DNA of 8,163 bases from Pseudomonadota bacterium (GTDB lineage: Bacteria; Pseudomonadota; Gammaproteobacteria; UBA5335). The DNA is taken from the NCBI GenBank assembly GCA_002862965.1, contig PKCW01000130.1, forward strand, positions 1 through 8,163. The letters run 5' to 3'. The notes beneath the pieces were generated by a model. That model made no database searches and was not told the DNA's origin. It saw only the letters and a program-made list of their open reading frames with translations. Positions 1 through 6,637 of the stretch are shown here, piece by piece. Every line of letters starts with the position of its first letter. Within the stretch, counting starts at the first letter, position 1. Position numbers and translations under genes: made by a program.

Positions 1-978
1 GGTGGTGGCAACTACATGATCCGCGTCGTGCTGGTGGATGTGCCGCGCGGCCAGCAGTTGGCGGCGTTCCAGGTGCCGGCGACGGCGGACGACATGCGCA
101 GCGCGGCCCACCGGGTCAGCGACTTGATCTACGAGCAATTGCTGGGCGAGCGGGGCGCGTTCAACACGCGCATCGCCTATGTCAGCGTTCCCAATCGTCC
201 GCGCGTGGGACAGCCGGCCGAATATCTGCTGATGGTGTCGGATGCCGATGGCGAGAATGGGCGAACGGTGCTCCGGTCCAAGGAGCCGCTGATGTCGCCG
301 GTGTGGTCGCCGGACGGCCGGCAACTCGCCTATGTGAGCTTCGAGTCCGGGCGTTCCCAGATCTTTTCGCAGGATCTCTCCACCGGCAAGCGGCGCCTGC
401 TGTCTTCGCGGCCGGGGATCAACGGCGCGCCGAGCTGGTCGCCGGACGGTCGCCGCATGGCGGTCGCCTTGTCCGATGGTCCCAACACGCACATCTATCT
501 GGTCGATCTCGAGACGGACAGCCAGCGCCAGATCACGCAGGGCGCGGCCATCGACACCGAGCCCACCTGGTCGCCCGACGGCAGCAAGCTGGCGTTCACC
601 TCCGATCGTGGCGGCCGGCCGCAGATCTACGAAATGGACGTGGGGAGCGGGCAGATCCGGCGCATTACCTATCAAGGCAACTACAACGCCCGCCCACGCT
701 ACAGCCCGGACGGCAAATCCATCGTCATGATCCAGGGTGGCTCGATCTTCAAGATCGCGGTGCAGGACTTGCAGAACGGTACGGTGCGCGTCCTGAGCGG
801 CGGACCGGAAGACGAATCCCCCAGCTTTGCCCCGAACGGCGCCATGATAATCTATGCCAGTCAATACGGCGGCAGTGGCGTCCTGTCGACCGTGTCCTTC
901 GATGGCAAGGTGCGTCAGCGCGTGGCGGGGACCGGCGATATCCGCGAGGCGGCCTGGTCGCCGTTCCGGCCGCGCTGA
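1..978 (+). CDS. tolB: Tol-Pal system protein TolB (5' end missing)
   Basis: Periplasmic beta-propeller protein of the Tol-Pal complex, which links inner-membrane TolQRA to outer-membrane Pal and supports outer-membrane constriction at division. The frame is open from base 1, so the gene begins upstream. 325 codons plus a TGA stop are visible. E. coli TolB is about 430 residues, so roughly the first 100 (signal peptide and most of the N-terminal domain) are outside the window. The visible part starts with the end of the N-terminal domain ([10 protein letters not shown], then ISD-like [24 protein letters not shown]). The propeller follows, with repeats carrying WSPDG, WSPDG, WSPDG, YSPDG and FAPNG motifs and a closing WSPFRP strand. 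pal starts 43 nt downstream with no terminator between, as expected for one operon. The identification is secure. Confidence 0.96.
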   Translation, partial: GGGNYMIRVVLVDVPRGQQLAAFQVPATADDMRSAAHRVSDLIYEQLLGERGAFNTRIAYVSVPNRPRVGQPAEYLLMVSDADGENGRTVLRSKEPLMSPVWSPDGRQLAYVSFESGRSQIFSQDLSTGKRRLLSSRPGINGAPSWSPDGRRMAVALSDGPNTHIYLVDLETDSQRQITQGAAIDTEPTWSPDGSKLAFTSDRGGRPQIYEMDVGSGQIRRITYQGNYNARPRYSPDGKSIVMIQGGSIFKIAVQDLQNGTVRVLSGGPEDESPSFAPNGAMIIYASQYGGSGVLSTVSFDGKVRQRVAGTGDIREAAWSPFRPR

Positions 979-1021
979 ATGCAATGGACCAAAGATCAAC
1001 AATTTCTTGGAGTAACGGGTG

Positions 1022-1600
1022 ATGGGGCGGCTTGCGAAATGGATGGTGGTGGGGATTGCAGTGCTGGCACTGGCTGGATGCGCCGGCAGCGCCAAGAAGA
1101 ACGCGAAGGCGGGCGCTGGTGGTGAATGGGCCGCAGGTGCCGGCGGTGCGGAAACGACGCCGCTCGGCGAGGGCGGCGGGCTGCGCGGCGACGAGTGGGG
1201 CGCCGTGGAAGGGGCCAATGCCGGCAACAACGCCTACGGGTCGCCCAGCGATCCGCGCGCTGCGGCGCTGCAGTCGCAGGTCATCTACTTCGAGTACGAC
1301 AGCAGTGTGGTCGGGCCGCAATATCTGGAGGTGGTCCGTACCCACGGCGAATACCTCAAGAAGAACCCCGGCGCGCGTGCCAACCTCGAAGGCCATACCG
1401 ACGAGCGTGGTTCGCGCGAGTACAACATCGCGCTCGCCCAGCGGCGCAGCGACGCGGTCATGCAGTTGCTGATCGCGCAAGGGGTTTCCGCCAGTCAGTT
1501 GTCGTCGGTCAGCTTCGGCGAGGAAAAGCCCGCCGCCTACGGGAATGGCGAAGACGCCTGGGCGAAGAATCGCCGCGTCGAGGTGCGTTACGCGCAGTGA
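1022..1600 (+). CDS. pal: Peptidoglycan-associated lipoprotein Pal
   Basis: Outer-membrane lipoprotein that binds peptidoglycan and TolB. Residues 1-19 form a lipoprotein signal with lipobox L17-A18-G19-C20. Ala at +2 fits outer-membrane sorting. A long Gly/Ala/Asn-rich linker (about 21-82) precedes an OmpA-like domain (about 84-192). That domain contains HTDERGSREYN, with D127 and R142 spaced like the diaminopimelate-binding Asp and Arg of OmpA-family domains. At 192 residues it is slightly longer than E. coli Pal (173), mostly because of the linker. The start is ambiguous: GTG at 1019 and ATG at 1022 are adjacent and in frame, and GGAG (1009-1012) lies 6 or 9 nt upstream respectively. I chose ATG. 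The difference is one residue and does not affect the mature protein. It sits between tolB and cpoB. Confidence 0.97.
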   Translation: MGRLAKWMVVGIAVLALAGCAGSAKKNAKAGAGGEWAAGAGGAETTPLGEGGGLRGDEWGAVEGANAGNNAYGSPSDPRAAALQSQVIYFEYDSSVVGPQYLEVVRTHGEYLKKNPGARANLEGHTDERGSREYNIALAQRRSDAVMQLLIAQGVSASQLSSVSFGEEKPAAYGNGEDAWAKNRRVEVRYAQ

Positions 1601-1663
1601 CCGACCGCGCGGCGTGAGGGCGGGCCTGTGCCCGCTCCACCCGCCGACCAACACGAGGCCGAG

Positions 1664-2464
1664 ATGTATCGAATGACCAAGTTGCGGACATGGGGCCTGA
1701 TGGCAGGCATGGCGACCTTGACGGGCTGCGCACCCTTGCCGCCGCAGCCCCAGGAAGACCCAATCGTCTATCGTCTGAACCAGATCGAGAACCGCATCGA
1801 AAAGCTCGAGCAAGGTCAGCAGAACAGCCGCGCGATTGATGCCGTGTCGGGTCAGCAGCAGATCCAGGAAGAAATGCGTCAGCTCAAGGGGCAGATGGAA
1901 CAGCAGGCCTTCCAGCTCCAGAGCCAGGAACAGCGGCTGAACCAGCTTTCGACGCCGGCAACTGCGGCTTCCGTCGCGGGTGCTGCGAGCCCACCGCCGC
2001 CCGCAGGCGAACAGGCCGCCCCGACGGACCCCTCGGCACCGGTCCCGGTGGCGTCGGCGCCGCCTGTGGCTGGCGAACAGGCCAGCTACGATGTGGCGTT
2101 CAATTTCATGAAGGAAGGACGCTACCCGCAGGCCACCGAAGCATTTGGCCGTTTTCTGCAGCAGTACCCGTCGAGCCGCCTGGCGCCCAATGCCCAGTAC
2201 TGGCTGGGGGAGTCGCTGTATGTCTCGCGGGACTACGATGCCGCCTTGCTTCAGTTCCGCAAGGTGACCGAACAGTATCCGGGCAATCCCAAGGTCCCGG
2301 ACGCCTTGCTGAAGATCGGCTACATCCATGCCGAGAAGCAGCAGTGGTCGGATGCCAAGACGGCACTGGATCGCGTCATCCGTGAATATCCCCAGAGCGG
2401 CGCGGCCGATCTGGCGCGCCAGCGGCTCAATCGGCTGGAGCGGGAAGGGCGCCTGCCGGGGTGA
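1664..2464 (+). CDS. cpoB: Cell division coordinator CpoB (YbgF), coiled coil plus TPR
   Basis: In E. coli this periplasmic protein binds TolA and coordinates peptidoglycan synthesis by PBP1B with outer-membrane constriction. From ATG 1664 it has 266 residues. The layout is a signal region (1-21), a coiled-coil trimerisation segment rich in Gln/Glu (about 34-96), a Pro/Ala linker (about 97-139), and TPR repeats (about 140-260) containing YPSSRLAPNAQYWLGESLY and YPGNPKVPDALLKIGYIH. An in-frame GTG lies at 1628, but GAGG (1655-1658) is 5 nt before ATG 1664 and the signal sequence starts there. ATG 1673 is also possible. Oddly, the signal ends in L19-T20-G21-C22, a lipobox, whereas E. coli CpoB is a soluble periplasmic protein. 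The stop overlaps the queE start (GTGA). Confidence 0.94.
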   Translation: MYRMTKLRTWGLMAGMATLTGCAPLPPQPQEDPIVYRLNQIENRIEKLEQGQQNSRAIDAVSGQQQIQEEMRQLKGQMEQQAFQLQSQEQRLNQLSTPATAASVAGAASPPPPAGEQAAPTDPSAPVPVASAPPVAGEQASYDVAFNFMKEGRYPQATEAFGRFLQQYPSSRLAPNAQYWLGESLYVSRDYDAALLQFRKVTEQYPGNPKVPDALLKIGYIHAEKQQWSDAKTALDRVIREYPQSGAADLARQRLNRLEREGRLPG

Positions 2465-3129
2465 ACGCCACGCAGTGTGCCGTCGGCCCGCGTCTCCGGA
2501 TCACGGAAATCTTCCATTCGCTGCAGGGTGAAGCCGCCGCGGCCGGCTGGCCGACCGTGTTCGTGCGGTTGACCGGCTGTCCCCTGCGCTGCGTCTATTG
2601 TGATACCGCCTATGCCTTCCACGGCGGCACGGTCCGCGACATGGATGACGTATTGCGTGAAGTCGGGCGCCATCCGGCGCGGCATGTCTGCGTGACCGGA
2701 GGCGAACCCCTCGCTCAGGGCGAGGCCTGTCGCGCGCTGTTGTCGGCCTTGTGCGAGCGGGGGTACGCCGTTTCGCTGGAAACGTCCGGCGCCTTGTCGA
2801 TCGCCGGAATCGATCCACGCGTGAGCCGCGTGGTGGACCTCAAAACGCCCGGTTCCGGGGAAGTCGACCGCAATGACTGGACCAATGTGGAACTGCTCGG
2901 CGAACACGACCAGATCAAGTTCGTGCTCGCCGATCGGCTCGACTACGACTGGGCAGTCGAGCAGGTGCGCGGCCGCGATTTGGCGCGGCGCTGCATGACA
3001 TGGTTTTCGCCGGTGCATCGCAGCCTCGATCCCCGATGCCTGGCGGACTGGATCCTTGAGGACGGCTTGCCGGTGCGGCTGCAACTCCAGTTGCACAAGT
3101 TGCTCTGGGGCGAGGCCCCCGGGCACTGA
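2461..3129 (+). CDS. queE: 7-carboxy-7-deazaguanine synthase QueE
   Basis: Radical SAM enzyme that converts 6-carboxy-5,6,7,8-tetrahydropterin to 7-carboxy-7-deazaguanine (CDG), the third step toward preQ0 and queuosine. It has 222 residues, the usual length. C40-x3-C44-x2-C47 supplies the three Cys ligands of the 4Fe-4S cluster. The upstream [20 protein letters not shown] segment is typical of QueE, where the family has SIQGEG. GGEPL (80-84) is the SAM-binding motif. The start is GTG at 2461, overlapping the cpoB stop by 4 nt. A GAAGGG-like Shine-Dalgarno (GGGAAGGG, 2442-2449) lies inside cpoB about 11 nt upstream. This overlap suggests translational coupling to the Tol-Pal genes. queC follows after 14 nt. 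No preQ1 riboswitch could fit here because the leader is coding sequence. Confidence 0.96.
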   Translation: MNATQCAVGPRLRITEIFHSLQGEAAAAGWPTVFVRLTGCPLRCVYCDTAYAFHGGTVRDMDDVLREVGRHPARHVCVTGGEPLAQGEACRALLSALCERGYAVSLETSGALSIAGIDPRVSRVVDLKTPGSGEVDRNDWTNVELLGEHDQIKFVLADRLDYDWAVEQVRGRDLARRCMTWFSPVHRSLDPRCLADWILEDGLPVRLQLQLHKLLWGEAPGH

Positions 3130-3143
3130 CCGGCGGAGGCAAG

Positions 3144-3818
3144 ATGACACGCGCTGCGATCGTTCTGTTGTCCGGGGGGCTCGACTCCGCCACGACCCTG
3201 GCCCTGGCTCGTGGTCAGGGCTACGACTGCGCGGCGCTGAGTTTCGACTACGGCCAGCGGCACTCCGCCGAACTCGCGGCAGCGGCCCGGGTTGCGGCGC
3301 AGTTGGGCGCCCGCGAACACCGAACCGTGACGCTCGATCTGGGCGCATTCGGCGGGTCGGCGCTGACCGATCCGGCAATCGACGTGCCGAGTGCGCCGAC
3401 GACGGGCATTCCGGTCACCTATGTGCCCGCCCGCAATACGATCTTTCTCGCTTACGCGCTCGCCTGGGCCGAGGTTCTGCCGGCGCGGGACGTGTTCATC
3501 GGGGTCAATGCCGTCGACTATTCGGGCTATCCGGACTGTCGGCCCGAATTCATCGCAGCGTTCGAACGGACCGCAAATCTGGGAACGCGCGCCGGCGTCG
3601 AAGGCGATTCGTTTCGCATCCATGCCCCCCTCGTGCAATGGTCGAAGGCCGAGATCATCCGCCAGGGATCGGCACTGGGGGTCGATTATGGCCAGACGGT
3701 TTCGTGCTATCAGGCCGATGCCGCAGGGGCGGCCTGCGGCGCCTGCGAATCCTGCCGGCTGCGCGCGGCGGGATTTGCGGACGCGGGCATTCCCGATCCG
3801 ACCCGTTACCGGAGCTGA
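3144..3818 (+). CDS. queC: 7-cyano-7-deazaguanine (preQ0) synthase QueC
   Basis: ATP-dependent cytoplasmic enzyme that converts CDG and ammonia to preQ0, acting directly after QueE. It has 224 residues. The N-terminal PP-loop S10-G-G-L-D-S15 binds [11 protein letters not shown] and the VPARNTIFL segment are characteristic of QueC. A C-terminal zinc site is formed by C188, C198, C201 and C204 (pattern C-x9-C-x2-C-x2-C). GGAGG at 3135-3139 lies 4 nt before the ATG, a strong Shine-Dalgarno with short spacing. It is co-transcribed with queE (14-nt gap). The other queuosine genes are not in the window. Confidence 0.97.
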   Translation: MTRAAIVLLSGGLDSATTLALARGQGYDCAALSFDYGQRHSAELAAAARVAAQLGAREHRTVTLDLGAFGGSALTDPAIDVPSAPTTGIPVTYVPARNTIFLAYALAWAEVLPARDVFIGVNAVDYSGYPDCRPEFIAAFERTANLGTRAGVEGDSFRIHAPLVQWSKAEIIRQGSALGVDYGQTVSCYQADAAGAACGACESCRLRAAGFADAGIPDPTRYRS

Positions 3819-3828
3819 TCGGCCGCCC

Positions 3829-3856
3829 TTGTCATTTGCGCTTGCTGGGGTATCAT
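3829..3856 (+). promoter_or_regulatory. Predicted sigma70 promoter of tRNA-Lys
   Basis: TTGTCA (3829-3834) and TATCAT (3851-3856) are separated by 16 nt, a good match to the sigma70 consensus. A start near 3863 would leave a leader of about 20 nt before the tRNA. The bases just after the -10 (GGCGACCCGC) are GC-rich, as in stringently controlled stable-RNA promoters. The assignment rests on sequence match and position only. The tRNA could also be read from the que operon, since no terminator is seen after queC. Confidence 0.6.
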
Positions 3857-3882
3857 GGCGACCCGCTTCGTGTGTCTCACGC

Positions 3883-3958
3883 GGGCTGTTAGCTCAATCG
3901 GTAGAGCAGTGGCCTTTTAAGCCATTGGTTCCGGGTTCGAGTCCCGGGCAGCCCACCA
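3883..3958 (+). tRNA. tRNA-Lys (anticodon UUU)
   Basis: A 76-nt cloverleaf folds by eye. The acceptor stem is GGGCTGT (3883-3889) with GCAGCCC (3948-3954), containing one T-G wobble. The D stem is GCTC/GAGC (3892-3895/3904-3907). The anticodon stem is GTGGC/GCCAT (3909-3913/3921-3925) around loop CTTTTAA, with anticodon TTT at 3916-3918. The T stem is CCGGG/CCCGG around TTCGAGT. The discriminator is A3955 and CCA (3956-3958) is encoded. It decodes AAA/AAG lysine codons. Its place after queC matches the arrangement in Pseudomonas. It is not a queuosine-modified tRNA (those have GUN anticodons), so its link to queE/queC is positional. Confidence 0.97.
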
Positions 3959-4099
3959 TGCGTTCCTCGCCTCCGGACCATCACCCCAAACCGGTCTGCG
4001 ACAATCGGTCGCATGGAACTCCGGCCCGTTCGCCCTTATCTTTATCCTTGACGCGATCATCGCGCTCGGCGAGCGATCGCCTGCACCAGGAGAGCAAAG

Positions 4100-4495
4100 A
4101 TGTCATCGACTGTGTCTGTGCCCGCGGGCAAGGGGTTTGGCGCTGGGATCGTGGTTCTCGCGGTCGGGCTCGGCGGTCTCGCCGTGCAACATATCGAGCG
4201 CTATCTGGACGTGGTCTGTCTGATGCGCGGGGAATGCTATGGGCGCGTCGACTGGGCCTATTGGCTGACCCTGATCCCGCCACTCACGCTGACGGGTGTG
4301 ATCGCGTCGGCGCTGCTCATCCTGCTGGCCGGGATCGCCGGAAGCCGGTTTTCGCTGCGGATGATCGGACAGGGCGCGATGCCGGATCCCGCCGTCGTCG
4401 GTTCCGTCGCCCGGGTCCGCCGCAATCTCGCCGGCTTGGGCACCGTGGCGCTGATCGGATTCGGCGCCGTCGCGTTCTGGTTCACGCGGCTGTAG
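4100..4495 (+). CDS. Small three-helix membrane protein, function unknown
   Basis: 131 residues, not recognised as a named family. Three hydrophobic segments are visible: about 13-31, 56-79 and 110-128. The loop between the first two is acidic/polar and holds two cysteines (C40, C46), a possible disulfide if periplasmic. The loop between the second and third is basic (R83, R87, R105, R107, R108), so by the positive-inside rule it would be cytoplasmic, putting the C40/C46 loop outside. The start is well supported: AGGAG (4088-4092) lies 7 nt before the ATG, after a leader separate from the tRNA. The gene is convergent with the M48 protease and stands alone. Codon use looks like its neighbours, with G/C in most third positions. 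The reading frame and membrane nature are fairly sure; the function is unknown. Confidence 0.8.
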   Translation: MSSTVSVPAGKGFGAGIVVLAVGLGGLAVQHIERYLDVVCLMRGECYGRVDWAYWLTLIPPLTLTGVIASALLILLAGIAGSRFSLRMIGQGAMPDPAVVGSVARVRRNLAGLGTVALIGFGAVAFWFTRL

Positions 4496-4505
4496 GCGCT
4501 GCCGG

Positions 4506-4519
4506 CCGGTTCTGACCGG
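4506..4519. other. Short stem-loop after the membrane protein gene
   Basis: CCGGT (4506-4510) pairs with ACCGG (4515-4519) around a TCTG loop, starting 10 nt after the stop of the membrane protein gene. No T-run follows on either strand, so it is a weak terminator candidate. It may act together with the larger hairpin at 4550-4584. Confidence 0.35.
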
Positions 4520-4549
4520 TGCTGCGGCCGCCGGGTCGCGGCAGGGATG

Positions 4550-4584
4550 CCTTCCCGGCCGCTCTCATGCGGCGACCGGGAAGG
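4550..4584. terminator. Strong hairpin between convergent genes, possible bidirectional terminator
   Basis: A perfect 9-bp stem (CCTTCCCGG at 4550-4558 with CCGGGAAGG at 4576-4584) encloses a second 4-bp stem (CCGC 4559-4562 with GCGG 4569-4572). The loop is TCTCAT and CGA (4573-4575) is bulged. Its position between the ends of two convergent genes suggests it stops transcription or protects 3' ends from both sides. Neither strand has a following T-tract, so it is not a classic intrinsic terminator. A repeated palindromic element is the alternative. Confidence 0.5.
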
Positions 4585-4633
4585 TGGTGAAGGGGAATCG
4601 CCGGACCTGATGGCTGCCGGGTCTGGCCGACGC

Positions 4634-5932
4634 TCAATTGCGCGGCGGCGCGGCCACCGGCACGCCCAGTTGCGCCAGCGTGTCACGCGCCTGTTTCCCG
4701 ACGGGGCTGTCCGATTGGGCCGCGATTCGCAGGTGACTGACGGCGCCTTGCTGATCGCCGCGCGCCAGCGCAAGTTCGCCCAGCGCGTTGTGGGCTGTGG
4801 CGGTGGGCAGCAGGCCGACGCTCCTTTCGAGGTATCGGGTGGCGTCCGCGTTGCGCTTGAGTTCCTTGGCGGCAAGGCCTGCGCCCACATAGTGCTGGTA
4901 GTAATCGCCGTCCAGTGCCAAGGCACGCTGATAGTCTGCGAGCGCTTCGGCGGGCTGTGATTTCTGCAGCGCCACGAAGCCCTGCATGCCGTGGAACAGG
5001 GCTTCCTTCGGTTGCAGCGCAACGGCGCGTGCCGCCAGGTCGCCGGCCTTGGCGTAATCCTTGTTCGCCACGGCCTTCACCGCTTCGTCGTAAGCGGCAT
5101 AGGCCGGTTGATCGCGCAACAGGGTCGCCATGCGCGCCTTGAAGCGATCCGTATCCACCTCGCCTTTGGCACCGAGCTGCTGGGCGCGCAGCCGATTCTG
5201 CGCCACACGTTCGGTGGACGGCGGATGGGACGCGAGCAGCCCCTGCAACCAGCCGCTCTGTCGTCCTTCCGAAAGGCGCACGAAGGTCTCCTGCAGGCTG
5301 ACCGCCGCACTCGGGTCGTAGCCCGCCCGCGCCATGTAACCCATGCCGTAGTGATCGGCCTCGAGTTCCGCTTCACGGCTGTAGCGTTGATTGACCACGG
5401 ACGCCGCCAATGCGGCGGTGCCCACGGCGAGCGGCGCATAGCGCTCGTTGGCGCTGCCTGCCGCCACGGCCGCTGCCATCACGCCAGCCTGCAGCAACAG
5501 CCCGCGCTGCATCTGCTGGGCGCTGTGCCGGGCTGCGGCATGGGTGATTTCGTGCCCCAGTACCGCGGCGAGTTCCGCCTCGTTGTTGAGGGCCGTCAAC
5601 AACCCGCGGTTGACGGCGAGTTTGCCCCCGGGCATCGCCCAGGCATTGGGAACCGAGCTGTTCAGGACCACGAACTCGTAGGGCAGAGCCCGGTCGGAGA
5701 CGGCGGACAGCCGCTGGCCGACTTCCCGCACATAGGCGCCGACTTGCGGATCGACCTTGTAGAGTCCGCCCTGCATCTGCTGGGCGGGGCCGTAATTTTC
5801 CGCGCCGAGGCCGATTTCCTGCTGTGTCGAGATGATATTCAGCTCGTTCTGCCCGGTGACCGGATTGGTGGCGCAGCCGGCGAACGACGCCAGTGTCACC
5901 GCGATGGACAGTTGACGGATGATGCGGCGCAT
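4634..5932 (-). CDS. M48 family metalloprotease with TPR repeats, lipoprotein (BepA/LoiP-like)
   Basis: Predicted zinc protease of the cell envelope, 432 residues. Residues 1-19 are a lipoprotein signal with lipobox F17-A18-G19-C20. The M48 domain (about 35-250) has HEITH at 127-131 (H127 and H131 bind zinc, E128 is catalytic) and E189 in ExEAD as the third ligand. H236 in SHPPS sits where BepA has its regulatory zinc-binding His. TPR-like repeats fill about 278-420. The domain layout matches BepA, which degrades or assembles the LPS transporter LptD and BAM-related proteins. However, E. coli BepA is soluble, and the lipoprotein signal recalls LoiP/YcaL. GGGAG lies about 11 nt before the start. 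It is divergent from the chalcone-isomerase-like gene. The family is sure; the exact orthology is not. Confidence 0.94.
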   Translation of the reverse strand: MRRIIRQLSIAVTLASFAGCATNPVTGQNELNIISTQQEIGLGAENYGPAQQMQGGLYKVDPQVGAYVREVGQRLSAVSDRALPYEFVVLNSSVPNAWAMPGGKLAVNRGLLTALNNEAELAAVLGHEITHAAARHSAQQMQRGLLLQAGVMAAAVAAGSANERYAPLAVGTAALAASVVNQRYSREAELEADHYGMGYMARAGYDPSAAVSLQETFVRLSEGRQSGWLQGLLASHPPSTERVAQNRLRAQQLGAKGEVDTDRFKARMATLLRDQPAYAAYDEAVKAVANKDYAKAGDLAARAVALQPKEALFHGMQGFVALQKSQPAEALADYQRALALDGDYYQHYVGAGLAAKELKRNADATRYLERSVGLLPTATAHNALGELALARGDQQGAVSHLRIAAQSDSPVGKQARDTLAQLGVPVAAPPRN

Positions 5933-5996
5933 GTCGGACCGGTCTCCCGTTGCGTGGTGACGCCCGGTGGGGCGTCGCGATTTGCCTCTTGGACGG

Positions 5997-6012
5997 CCCG
6001 CAACTTTGCGGG
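5997..6012. promoter_or_regulatory. Perfect 16-nt palindrome in divergent intergenic region
   Basis: CCCGCAACTTTGCGGG is self-complementary apart from its central CT. It can form a 6-bp stem (CCCGCA/TGCGGG) with an ACTT loop. It lies about 65 nt from each divergent start codon (5932 on minus, 6080 on plus), a position that suits an operator for a dimeric regulator. No clear -10/-35 pair could be assigned on either strand. The function is inferred from position and symmetry only. Confidence 0.3.
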
Positions 6013-6079
6013 TTCCGCGAAGTCTACATCGACTGTTCCGGGCCGGTGAGAGCAGACTGTTCCTGAAGGAGCGCCATCC

Positions 6080-6637
6080 ATGTGCAAACGCTTTGCGATT
6101 TTGGTTGTTTCGATGTTGATCATGCTGGCGGGGGTGTCATCGCCCGCGGTCGCCACTCTGCCCGCCGCGTCCCTGCCGCCCGAAATCCAGGCGCTCGGCA
6201 ACGACTGGCAACTGCAGGGCAATGCCCGCTTCCGCAAGTATCTGGTGAATGTCTATGACGGTCGGCTGTGGACCGCCGCCGGGCGCTACGATCCGCAAGG
6301 CCTATACGCGCTCGATCTCACCTACGCCCTGGCATTCAAGGCCAAGGACCTGGCCGACCGTTCGGTGCAGGAAATGCGGCGCATCGGCGCGGTGGACGCG
6401 GATCGTCTGACGTCGTGGGGTGCGGTGATGCGGCGCGCATTTCCCGAAATCAAGGCCGGCGACCGCCTGATCGGTGTCAATCTGCCGGGGCGCGAGACCC
6501 GGTTTTATCTGAATGGAAAGCTTTTTTCGACGGTGTCCGATCCCGCGTTCGGCCCGGCATTCTTCGGGATCTGGCTGGACCCGCGGACCAGTGAGCCGGC
6601 TTTCCGGCGTGAGTTGCTGAAGCAGGCAAATACGTGA
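6080..6637 (+). CDS. Secreted chalcone-isomerase-like domain protein
   Basis: 185 residues. A signal peptide (about 1-25, likely cut after the A23-V24-A25 site) sends it to the periplasm. The rest (about 46-182) resembles the bacterial chalcone-isomerase-like family: GNARFRKYLVNVYDGRLWT near the start, an LTYALAFKAKDLADRSVQEM segment, FPEIKAGDRLIGV, then FYLNGKLFSTVSDPAFGPAF and FFGIWLDP. Bacterial members generally have no shown chalcone isomerase activity. Some may bind fatty-acid-like ligands, as plant FAP relatives do, but no function can be read here. AAGGAG (6066-6071) lies 8 nt before the ATG. The stop overlaps the hslR GTG by 4 nt. It is divergent from the M48 lipoprotein protease, so an envelope role is plausible but inferred. 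Confidence 0.85.
   Translation: MCKRFAILVVSMLIMLAGVSSPAVATLPAASLPPEIQALGNDWQLQGNARFRKYLVNVYDGRLWTAAGRYDPQGLYALDLTYALAFKAKDLADRSVQEMRRIGAVDADRLTSWGAVMRRAFPEIKAGDRLIGVNLPGRETRFYLNGKLFSTVSDPAFGPAFFGIWLDPRTSEPAFRRELLKQANT

Noticed and set aside
749..2329. 526-codon open frame on the minus strand opposite tolB, pal and cpoB
   Set aside because: It lies antisense to three certain genes, and its protein shows no recognisable domain. Long antisense frames are common in high-GC DNA with G/C third positions.
2320..3378. 352-codon minus-strand frame opposite cpoB, queE and queC
   Set aside because: Antisense to certain genes, Arg/Pro-rich composition and no family motif, so a composition effect.
3997..4013. 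Hairpin TGCGAC/GTCGCA after the tRNA as a terminator
   Set aside because: A 6-bp stem with a 5-nt loop but no T-run after it. Too weak to call a terminator.
3391..4515. 374-codon plus-strand frame running through queC, the tRNA and the membrane protein gene
   Set aside because: It crosses a tRNA gene and is out of frame with two better-supported genes. The product is Arg/Pro-rich low-complexity sequence.
4991..6049. 352-codon plus-strand frame opposite the M48 protease
   Set aside because: The minus strand carries a clear lipobox, HEITH and TPR repeats. The plus frame is His/Gly/Arg-rich without motifs.
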